A stretch of DNA of 64,000 nucleotides, from positions 1 through 64,000 of the forward strand of contig CAIXZH010000118.1 of NCBI GenBank assembly GCA_903923905.1, read 5' to 3'. This DNA comes from an uncultured Bacteroidia bacterium (GTDB taxonomy: Bacteria; Bacteroidota; Bacteroidia; Bacteroidales; Prolixibacteraceae). This document shows, piece after piece, positions 55,501 to 62,287 of the stretch. The first letter of the stretch is position 1. Every line of letters begins with the position of its first letter. The notes beneath the pieces are model-generated. The model was not told where the DNA came from, did not search any database, and was given only the letters and a program-made list of their open reading frames with translations. The position numbers and the translations under genes are program-made.

Positions 55501-55847
55501 TACCTACCAAAGCCTGGCTTAATGCATGGACGCCAACCAATCACACCAATACCATGCCCAAAATCTACCTGGCCGATGGATATCCGGCTGTACAGAATTA
55601 TCAGTCTACTTACTTCTTAAAAGATGCTTCATTTTTCAGGCTGAAAAATTTACAACTGGGTTATAATGTCCCCAATAAAATTCTGAATAAGCTCACCATT
55701 CAGGCTTTAAGAGTTTATTTAGCCGCCGATAATGTGTTCACCGTAAGCAAATACCCGGGGCTTGATCCGGAAAGAGTTGGTGATGGGACCTATGTAAATT
55801 ATCCGCAAAACAGAACCTTCACTTTCGGAGCAAAAATTCAATTTTAA
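52503..55847 (+). CDS. SusC/RagA family TonB-linked outer membrane protein with STN domain
   Basis: The 1114-residue protein has a long N-terminal signal region typical of this class (KKLWKIMKLTIALLIGF). An STN domain follows (about 46-122), then a carboxypeptidase-D regulatory-like domain (about 136-215), a TonB-box-like LDEVVAVGY (212-220), the plug (IDGLPGSLSVLNPNDIES, KDAASAAIYGSRGANG) and the beta-barrel ending with aromatic FTFGAKIQF. It imports oligosaccharides with SusD and, through the STN domain, signals to FecR. The first ATG is kept because this leader is usual for STN-bearing SusC proteins. Confidence 0.97.
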   Translation: MQKKCLIGIPDRECQKKLWKIMKLTIALLIGFIMTVTAASTYSQKTRLDVSLTNTSIKGVIGYIEQNSEFVFLYRSEDFNTSKKVNIDLKDATISQILDEALTGENVVYDIYERQIVIRKGENLPADTRQNQKKEISGTVKDSNGLALPGVSVVVKGTTTGSMTDVNGNFRLVLPENAKVITYSFVGMKTQEVAVDKKTTLNITLIEETVGLDEVVAVGYTTQSRHKMTSAVATVSGEELTKREATDPETLLQGQLPGLQVVQNSGEPGNEGVTMNIRGISTFSGAGNNPLIIIDGLPGSLSVLNPNDIESVTLLKDAASAAIYGSRGANGVIVITTKAGKAGKFALTYNYNLGISNATSLPDIVSNSAQFMTLSNEADANSGRAPLYTQAQIDLYANATDRVKYPNHNWLNDVFRTATTQNHYFGMSGGIENTTFRVGLGITNQPGVMIGFNYNKYTLDLNLSSKVHQRVTLGTNIQMRYANRVTPGQGSTDQFLSTMAQSPLYPAKYEGKWIKRAYSNELGNKNPVAIANENISTKSDDYYMQGYVFANIDLFKGLIWENKAGANFETSKYDYFRPVIQTYYFNDMSSAGLLDDGTPGLTAGRADNIYTVVYSQLNYKRLFGDHNISAVAGVSQEQNKSSFIDASRLQYTTNLLSELNAGPTSGMTNDGSSAEWALSSFYGNANYDYKDKYLLGSSIRYDGTSRLPSKTRWGLFYSFSGAWRISKENFMKDIRWIDDLKIRGSWGELGNQNIGNYPYQPALTSSSYAFAGSVASGYSANSLVDPSLTWETTRVSDFGIDLKAFKNRLSFTADYFDKYTYNILRSSQVPLWLGLTPPTINDGAVGNKGLEFIVQYRGTISKDLSFSVGGNFQTYKNTLKHYGKTEINGNTIRQEGKPLDSYYLYKWDGIFQSQAEIDASAKQPVTPTPGDLKFKDLNGDKVIDAKDRVIVNGKYPAYQYSLNLDLKWKDFDISALAYSSEGQKIYVTGWGIEPFQQGSVPTKAWLNAWTPTNHTNTMPKIYLADGYPAVQNYQSTYFLKDASFFRLKNLQLGYNVPNKILNKLTIQALRVYLAADNVFTVSKYPGLDPERVGDGTYVNYPQNRTFTFGAKIQF

Positions 55848-55868
55848 CTAATCATAAAAATATTTGAA

Positions 55869-57374
55869 ATGAAAAATATTCGAATACTTACATTTATTTA
55901 TATGGCATGTTTAATTGTTTTAATGCCATCCTGCCAAAACAAGGCTTTAGACCTTACGCCACCCGACCAATTATCCACGACCGTTTTCTGGAAGTCCCCC
56001 TCTGATGCAGATTTGGCTTTAACTGGTATTTATAGCAATTTATATACCAGTACCGATGTGGGTTGGGGAACCTCTCAATATATGGTAATGGCCTGGGATA
56101 ATTACAGCGATGATTCCTACGGTCAGTACGCTTATACGGGAGGAGGATTAAATGCGCTTACCTCCGGACTTACACCTAATTCAGGGACCTTTCAGTATGC
56201 TTATTATGAGAACTGTTATATAGCTATTTCCTCTATTAATTCATTTTTGGCTAATGTTTCAAAAGTGTTAACCGGTAATCAATTAAATGCCTATAAAGGC
56301 GAAGCATTCTTTTTAAGAGCCTTTAATTATTTCTGGTTGGCCCAGCTATATGGAAATGTGCCAATTGTTAAAGGAGATCCATTTCAGGTGAACTATACCT
56401 CAACAATGGCGAAATCCACAAGAGACCAGGTGCTTGCCTTCATAACACAGGATTTGGACTCAGCAATCTTAACGTTGCCCGATATTAAATACAGCACAGG
56501 GCACGCCGTGAAAAGTACAGCCCAGGGATACAAAGTGAGAGTATTGCTTTTTGAACAAAAATATGCTGAGGCTGCTGCATTAGCCAAACAAATCATTGAT
56601 GGAAATGAATATTCCTTAAACTCCAGCTACCCGGGAAATTTCTACAAACCGGATCAGAATACAAGTCCTGAAATTATGTTCTCCGTAAAATACCTTCTTC
56701 CAAATATCCAGCACGCGTATGTTGCCCTGGCTGTAAGCATCCAGAAATGGAAAGGATATCTTGGCACTCAGGATTTGATCAACGAGTATGAATCGGGTGA
56801 TCCCCGAAAAACAATGACGTTTTTCTTCGCTGGTGACACACAGACCCAGGGTTGGCCTTTTACTGGCGATTTGGCTGTAGCTACTCCCGGAAAGGATTCC
56901 TGGATCAATGGTTTTTATGCCATAAAGAAATGGCTTACTCCCGGAATGGTAAATCCGGATTACGGCGCTTTGGATGATAACGATTATGTGTTTTTACGCT
57001 ATGCCGATGTAAAACTAATGTATGCTGAAGCACAAAATGAGGCCTCTGGTCCTGATGCTAGTGTTTACCAGCAGGTAAATGAAGTTAGGGCCAGACCCGG
57101 AGTGAACATGCCTCCCCTTCAGGCTGGTCTGTCACAAGGTGATATGAGAAGTGCTATCCGTCATGAACGAAGAGTTGAATTTGCGATCGAAGGTTTGCGC
57201 TATTTCGATCTTAGAAGATGGGGAATTGCAGAACAAAAATTAAACGGATTTGTACAAAATCCATTGGCACCCACAATTACAACAAAATATGACAGTAAAT
57301 ATGATTTCTGGCCGATTCCACAAACTGAGATTGACCGTAATGCACCGGTATTAATTCAAAATCCGGGATATTAA
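55869..57374 (+). CDS. SusD/RagB family glycan-binding lipoprotein
   Basis: The 501-residue protein has a lipoprotein signal (CLIVLMPSC, Cys22). Typical SusD parts are present: LDLTPPDQLSTTVFWKS, the TPR-like helices (AYKGEAFFLRAFNYFWLAQL), and the C-terminal RHERRVEFAIEGLRYFDLRR and IPQTEIDRN. It binds glycan at the cell surface and caps SusC. The gene follows susC by 21 bp. Normal length. Confidence 0.96.
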   Translation: MKNIRILTFIYMACLIVLMPSCQNKALDLTPPDQLSTTVFWKSPSDADLALTGIYSNLYTSTDVGWGTSQYMVMAWDNYSDDSYGQYAYTGGGLNALTSGLTPNSGTFQYAYYENCYIAISSINSFLANVSKVLTGNQLNAYKGEAFFLRAFNYFWLAQLYGNVPIVKGDPFQVNYTSTMAKSTRDQVLAFITQDLDSAILTLPDIKYSTGHAVKSTAQGYKVRVLLFEQKYAEAAALAKQIIDGNEYSLNSSYPGNFYKPDQNTSPEIMFSVKYLLPNIQHAYVALAVSIQKWKGYLGTQDLINEYESGDPRKTMTFFFAGDTQTQGWPFTGDLAVATPGKDSWINGFYAIKKWLTPGMVNPDYGALDDNDYVFLRYADVKLMYAEAQNEASGPDASVYQQVNEVRARPGVNMPPLQAGLSQGDMRSAIRHERRVEFAIEGLRYFDLRRWGIAEQKLNGFVQNPLAPTITTKYDSKYDFWPIPQTEIDRNAPVLIQNPGY

Positions 57375-57445
57375 TAAATCTCATCTTTTGGATTACAAAA
57401 CAAAGGTTATATTGGTGTTATAATTAAGTTTTGTTCTTAACAATA

Positions 57446-57492
57446 AATTCAGTGAAAATGGCAGGCGTTTGGACTGCCATTTCTACTGAATT
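57446..57492. terminator. Strong hairpin after susD
   Basis: Arms 57446-57464 and 57474-57492 (19 bases each) pair with two mismatches; the inner nine base pairs AAATGGCAG/CTGCCATTT are perfect, with a nine-base loop. It lies 72 bases after the susD stop and probably ends the susCD transcript. It could also serve the decayed minus-strand gene whose last codon lies in its right arm. Confidence 0.7.
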
Positions 57493-57659
57493 ACAGAAGG
57501 TTTTTTGGTTAGTTCCGCTTCTTTTGGTATGTCTGGAAAATCGAGGCAATCAACATCTTTTGTCTCAAATGAAAGCACAGGTTACCAGGCCTTCCTGAAA
57601 TTTTTAAAGATCCTTCAGAGCAGCTTGTCGACTAACTTTTCTGCCTTGATCCTGCTACA
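57483..57659 (-). pseudogene. Decayed gene fragment between susD and GH95
   Basis: On the minus strand one frame reads protein-like for 59 codons with two internal stops: a start CSRIKAEKLVDKLL, stop, RIFKNFRKAW, stop, then FETKDVDCLDFPDIPKEAEL and TKKPSVIQ, stop. Charged, balanced composition and a shared frame across both stops suggest the tail of a dead gene. I do not recognise the family. On the plus strand the same DNA reads as a 61-codon frame that looks less natural. The rest of the 407 bp gap (57375-57781) holds the hairpin and AT-rich DNA only. Confidence 0.35.
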
Positions 57660-57781
57660 GGTATCCTATTATTCCATTCGAAAAAGTTGAATTTAAAATA
57701 ATCACGGTAAATAATTTTCACTTAGTGGAGTTTATTATCTTGCACTTATCTTTTAAAAGAAAATCTAAAATCCAATAACAG

Positions 57782-60199
57782 ATGTCCATCAAAAAAATAA
57801 TAATCCTGTTCGCAGTAATTATTCTGCTCTCCGGGCTGGCCAATGCCCAGTCGAAACAACCGATGCGGTTATGGTTTAATAAGCCGGCAAATGCCTCTCT
57901 GGCTGATAACAAGAATGGATGGATAAATAATGAAGAGTGGCTTAAAGCCTTGCCGATAGGAAATGGTTTTTTAGGAGCGATGATCTTTGGTGACGTTAAT
58001 AAAGAACGAATACAGCTGAACGAAAAAAGTTTGTGGTCAGGCAGTCCTGATGATAGTAATAACCCAAATGCTTATCCGTCATTGGATGAAATCAGACAAT
58101 TGCTATGGGCCGGGAAATACAAGGAGGCAACTGAACTGACCAATAAGAGTCAGGTATGCCAGGGAGCAGGTTCCGGATATGGTAATGGAGCAGGCTCTCC
58201 TTTTGGCTGTTTCCAAACCTTGGGCGATCTGTGGATTGATTTTGGAAAGACTGATCCTTATCAATCATACCACCGCGAACTCGATTTGAGTAATGGGATT
58301 GTTCAGGTGTCCTATCTGCAGAATGACATTCAGTTTAAACGGGAGATTTTTACCAGTTTTCCTGACAGGGCCCTTGTAATTCGGCTCTCCGCAAACAAAA
58401 AGGGTGCGTTAAGTTTCAAATCGACCCTCAACCGTCCCGAACGATTTGAAACCCATTCGGGAAATGGTCAGCTTAGGATGACCGGAACGTTGAATAACGG
58501 GATGGGGGGAAATGGCATGAACTATGCTGCCCGTTTAAAAGCGCTAGCAACCGGAGGTAAGGTAACCTTTTCGAAGGATACAATGGTAGTTAAAAACGCC
58601 GATGAGGTTATTCTTTTTCTAACCGCAGGGACCAATTACAAACCCGAATATCCAAATTACCAGGGTAATGATCCAATAAAAACGACACTTGAACAACTTG
58701 CCAAAGCCACTTCTAAAACCTATACTTCCTTATTAAGCAGACATATCAATGACTTCTCTGCACTTTTTGGAAAGGTTAACCTGCAACTTTCAGGCAATGA
58801 TCCGGACACTATTCCAACCGATATTCGTCTGAAAAACCAGAAGAATAAATCGGATGACTTTCATTTACAGGAGATTTACTTCCAGTATGGGAGATATCTT
58901 CTTATTTCATCTTCCAGGGAAGGTTCTCTGCCTGCCAATTTGCAGGGTATTTGGGCCAATGAAATTCAAACGCCATGGAATGGGGACTACCATACTGACA
59001 TCAATGTGCAGATGAACTATTGGCCGGCCGATGTCACGAATCTTTCGGAATGTTATCAGCCTCTCACAGACCTGGTCGAATCTCTCGTAAAACCGGGAGA
59101 AAAAACCGCAACTGTCCAATATAAAGCCAACGGATGGTGCATTCATCCAATAACCAATGTATGGGGTTATACCGCTCCGGGTGAACAGGCCAGTTGGGGA
59201 ATGCACCTGGGTGCGGGTGGATGGCTGTGTGAACATTTATGGGATCATTACACCTTTACGATGGACCGGAAATACCTGGAGCGGGTTTACCCTATTATGC
59301 TAAAAGCATCTCAATTTTATCTCGACTGGTTGGTGAAAGACCCCAAAACAGGCAAGCTTGTTTCCGGTCCTGCCGCCTCGCCTGAGAATGCATTTTTTGC
59401 ACCTGATGGATCAGTTTGTCAGATTAGTATGGGGCCATCCCATGACCAGGAGGTTATTTATGAACTGTTTACCAATATATTGAAAGCATCTGTGATACTG
59501 AAGGATACGAACCCTTCACTTGAAAAGATCAGAAACGCTTTAAAAAATCTTGCCATGCCTCAAATCGGATCGGACGGACGTCTGATGGAATGGGCTCAGG
59601 AGTATCCCGAACAGGAACCTGGTCACAGACACATGTCTCATCTGTACGGATTATATCCTGCTTCAATTTACACCCTTAATGGGACACCTGAACCGGCTAA
59701 GGCAGTACGTAAAAGTCTGGAATACCGCCTTGCCAATGGTGGTGGAGGAACAGGATGGAGCCGTGCCTGGCTTATAAGTCTCTTTGCCAGACTTAATGAT
59801 GGAGACCAGGCCTACAAGCATCTGACAACTCTGATTTCAGGATCAACACTCTCAAATCTTTTCGACAGTTGTCCCCCATTTCAAATAGACGGGAATTTTG
59901 GTGCAACAGCAGGCATTGCGGAAATGTTATTACAAAGCCAAAATGGGGTTATCGAACTTTTACCGGCTTTACCATCAGTCTGGAAAAACGGAGAAGTTAA
60001 AGGTCTTATTGCCCGCGGCGGATTCGTTATAGATATTAAATGGGAAAAAAATCAATTGGTTTCGGCAGGGATCTATTCCAGAAATGGCGGAACGTGTTCT
60101 GTAAAATACATGGATAAGAACATTGCGATCTCCAATTTAAAAGCAGGAAAGGAATATATTCTGGATAGTCAGCTTAACGTCTTCCACTCGAGTTTATAA
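57782..60199 (+). CDS. GH95 alpha-L-fucosidase/alpha-L-galactosidase
   Basis: The 805-residue protein has a signal peptide (ending GLANAQ), the N-terminal beta-sandwich (ALPIGNGFLGAMIFG, LNEKSLWSGSPDD) and the (alpha/alpha)6 catalytic domain. By alignment with AfcA, active-site positions are Asp406/Asn408 (DYHTDINVQMNYWP), Glu535 (AASPEN) and Asp703 (QIDGNFGATAG). GPSHDQEVIYELF and GHRHMSHLYGLYP are also family-typical. The first Asn of the AfcA pair is Asp here. GH95 enzymes cleave alpha-1,2-fucose or alpha-L-galactose by inversion. It is the PUL's main exo-enzyme. Confidence 0.94.
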   Translation: MSIKKIIILFAVIILLSGLANAQSKQPMRLWFNKPANASLADNKNGWINNEEWLKALPIGNGFLGAMIFGDVNKERIQLNEKSLWSGSPDDSNNPNAYPSLDEIRQLLWAGKYKEATELTNKSQVCQGAGSGYGNGAGSPFGCFQTLGDLWIDFGKTDPYQSYHRELDLSNGIVQVSYLQNDIQFKREIFTSFPDRALVIRLSANKKGALSFKSTLNRPERFETHSGNGQLRMTGTLNNGMGGNGMNYAARLKALATGGKVTFSKDTMVVKNADEVILFLTAGTNYKPEYPNYQGNDPIKTTLEQLAKATSKTYTSLLSRHINDFSALFGKVNLQLSGNDPDTIPTDIRLKNQKNKSDDFHLQEIYFQYGRYLLISSSREGSLPANLQGIWANEIQTPWNGDYHTDINVQMNYWPADVTNLSECYQPLTDLVESLVKPGEKTATVQYKANGWCIHPITNVWGYTAPGEQASWGMHLGAGGWLCEHLWDHYTFTMDRKYLERVYPIMLKASQFYLDWLVKDPKTGKLVSGPAASPENAFFAPDGSVCQISMGPSHDQEVIYELFTNILKASVILKDTNPSLEKIRNALKNLAMPQIGSDGRLMEWAQEYPEQEPGHRHMSHLYGLYPASIYTLNGTPEPAKAVRKSLEYRLANGGGGTGWSRAWLISLFARLNDGDQAYKHLTTLISGSTLSNLFDSCPPFQIDGNFGATAGIAEMLLQSQNGVIELLPALPSVWKNGEVKGLIARGGFVIDIKWEKNQLVSAGIYSRNGGTCSVKYMDKNIAISNLKAGKEYILDSQLNVFHSSL

Positions 60200-60217
60200 C
60201 GCCGGTGCCAATTTGTT

Positions 60218-60240
60218 GGGAATTTGTAATTCCCGCTTTT
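60218..60240 (+). terminator. Intrinsic-type terminator after GH95 gene
   Basis: GGGAATT (60218-60224) and AATTCCC (60228-60234) form a perfect seven-base stem with a three-base loop, followed by GCTTTT. It lies 19 bases after the GH95 stop, between convergent genes. Confidence 0.65.
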
Positions 60241-60280
60241 GAATAATTTCTCGCTGAATTCTTCCAAATAATGTAATCCG

Positions 60281-61402
60281 CTAAAAAGGCATTACCGATT
60301 GAAAATCGACTTCAGTATTGCCAAATCTCAATTTATAAGGAATTTTAATATGCGGAGAGAAGCAATAATTCCTGCCATTTGGATAATAATCTCTGAACTT
60401 TTGGACAACGCCGGCTGAGTATTTATCCGGGTTAATTTTACATTCAACAGTATGTATTTCTCCTTTGTCACCTTTAATGATGAAATCAATTTCACTTTTA
60501 TCTTTATCCTGCCAGTAATAGACTATTCCAAAGCAAACACGAAGCATATCAAGTACAAGGTGTTCCCATAAAAGGCTACGATCAGTTTCCCTGATTTCAT
60601 TCCATCCTTTAACGTGGGTAATAAATCCGGTATCAAAACCATAGACTTTGGGACGTTTTACAATCTCCCTTTTACCCCCTCCAAAAAATGGTTGAACTAA
60701 ATAGATCGCATGAGCCACCGTCATAGCTTCAATATGTGCCAAAACCGTTGGCCTGCTCAACCCACTATCTTTAGCCAGTGTGGTAATCTCAAACACCCCG
60801 CCACTTTGCATAAAAAGCAAATGCATTAATTTCAGGAAGCCCATCCTGTTTCTGACATTAAAAAGTTCCTGAATATCCCTGGCATAATAGCTGTCTATCC
60901 ATTCCGAAAATAGCTCTCCTTTTTTATCCTTCGACAACAGAAATTCTGGCAATCCACCATTCAACAACCTCTTGTCAAAATCCAATATACCAAAATCGAG
61001 TAAACATTCACTCCATAATACAGGGGGCAGAAAAAGCTGCATTTTTCTGCCAGCCAGAGAGTCCCGAAATTTTTTTGTTGCAGCTAGTGTTGATGAACCT
61101 GTTGCTAGTATTTTAAGATTAGGGAATTCGTCTGTCCCAATTTTCAAAACAATACTTGGATTGGGAATCCGGTGAATCTCATCAAAAATAACGATCGCCC
61201 CAACTGGTATGTTATTATAAAAGAATTCCGGATTTTCAAGTTGCCTGGAAACGGAGGGTAAGTCACAGTTCATATATACCGCTCCGGGGATCATTTTACA
61301 CAAAGTTGTTTTACCGCTCCGGCGTACTCCCGATAACCATATCAATGACCTTTTGTTCCAGGCATCATTCAATTGTCTCAACCAAAATGATCGATTTATC
61401 AC
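60281..61402 (-). CDS. AAA_14/DUF4143 ATPase
   Basis: The 373-residue protein has Walker A SGVRRSGKTT near residue 25, Walker B AIVIFDEIHRI, and a C-terminal DUF4143/PD-(D/E)XK-like part (DKDKSEIDFIIKGDKGE, VECKINPDKY). A winged-helix stretch lies between them (GLSRPTVLAHIEAM). Such ATPases are common, often laterally shared, and have no clear function. It interrupts the glycan locus on the opposite strand, so it may be a later insertion. Confidence 0.9.
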   Translation of the reverse strand: MINRSFWLRQLNDAWNKRSLIWLSGVRRSGKTTLCKMIPGAVYMNCDLPSVSRQLENPEFFYNNIPVGAIVIFDEIHRIPNPSIVLKIGTDEFPNLKILATGSSTLAATKKFRDSLAGRKMQLFLPPVLWSECLLDFGILDFDKRLLNGGLPEFLLSKDKKGELFSEWIDSYYARDIQELFNVRNRMGFLKLMHLLFMQSGGVFEITTLAKDSGLSRPTVLAHIEAMTVAHAIYLVQPFFGGGKREIVKRPKVYGFDTGFITHVKGWNEIRETDRSLLWEHLVLDMLRVCFGIVYYWQDKDKSEIDFIIKGDKGEIHTVECKINPDKYSAGVVQKFRDYYPNGRNYCFSPHIKIPYKLRFGNTEVDFQSVMPF

Positions 61403-61552
61403 ATCCGTGTATTTTACAAATATTCAGTCCAAATGTAAAGTATATATTCCAAATTGACAAATTGATAATTTAAATATTGGATTATTGTATAATTAGAAAC
61501 CTCCATTCCAGATGTATAAAGTGCTCATGTACTGATCTTGCATTTTTATGGC

Positions 61553-62209
61553 CTATCTCATCAACTTAAATTCCAGATAATCATAATTCATATTCCCGTT
61601 CTCAACCGTTTTTAGCGTCAGAATCTGTTTCCCTTTGTCTAGTTTTATGCATCCGATAGAATCAATTTTATTCCAGTGGTGCCACTGGCGCCAGGCAATG
61701 GTGTCTGCATCCTTATGCGTTGACCTGATTTGCATAATTCCGGAAGAGGAGTTATGATCCGTATCAATCTCAATTCCGCCCCTGCCATTGCAGGTGTACA
61801 TGATTCCAATTGTATACATCCCCGTTTCCTGCACATCCACGGTATAGTTAATCCATTCCCCGGGGACAGTCCAGCCAACATACAATTGTTTCATTTGGGG
61901 CATTACCTCATTAAAGGGATTGTCATCTACTCCACCGCTTTTGGTGTAGGATATGTCAACACCCTCGTGCATCCTGAATTCATTGTAAAAATCGCCGTTT
62001 GCCGGGTTTAGTTTTCCACTGCCGTTGTTGATCGAATCAGTGTCATGGTAGGCAATCCCTTCCCCACCCTTGTCATACCATTCGCACTGCACCTTTCCAG
62101 GAATGATCTGGGGGATATTATTCCAGGCAATTCCTTTGTAATCCTGATAAACCGTGAAACCCGTCAAAGCAAGAACCAAAGCGGAGGATAACCAAAATGT
62201 CTTTCGCAT
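61553..62209 (-). CDS. Secreted CBM6-like carbohydrate-binding protein
   Basis: I choose the start at 62209 (218 residues), giving a signal-like N-terminus MRKTFWLSSALVLALTGF; ten extra codons are open upstream. Residues about 45-215 match a CBM6 beta-sandwich: VQCEWYDKGGEGIAYHDTD, WTVPGEWINYTVDVQETG, and the closing NYDYLEFKLM. There is no catalytic domain, so it is a stand-alone glycan-binding protein. It is divergent from the DUF4838 gene with a 78 bp shared control region. Confidence 0.82.
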   Translation of the reverse strand: MRKTFWLSSALVLALTGFTVYQDYKGIAWNNIPQIIPGKVQCEWYDKGGEGIAYHDTDSINNGSGKLNPANGDFYNEFRMHEGVDISYTKSGGVDDNPFNEVMPQMKQLYVGWTVPGEWINYTVDVQETGMYTIGIMYTCNGRGGIEIDTDHNSSSGIMQIRSTHKDADTIAWRQWHHWNKIDSIGCIKLDKGKQILTLKTVENGNMNYDYLEFKLMR

Positions 62210-62224
62210 GTATCGGTATTTAAG

Positions 62225-62232
62225 TATGTTTG
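62225..62232 (+). promoter_or_regulatory. -7 box TATGTTTG for DUF4838 gene
   Basis: TATGTTTG is an exact TAnnTTTG match 55 bases before the ATG at 62288 in the divergent intergenic region. The -33 element would fall inside the start of the CBM6 gene and is weak (TTTC at 62202). Confidence 0.45.
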
Positions 62233-62287
62233 CAATCAAACCACCCTCTTCAGCGTACCGGAGAGACTGAACAATAATCCGTCAAAG

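Noticed and set aside
57505-57690. 61-codon plus-strand frame between susD and GH95, with a loose IS110-like word pattern (ESTGYQAFLKFLK)
   Set aside because: The resemblance is weak and the opposite strand reads more protein-like; kept only as a possible fossil on the minus strand.
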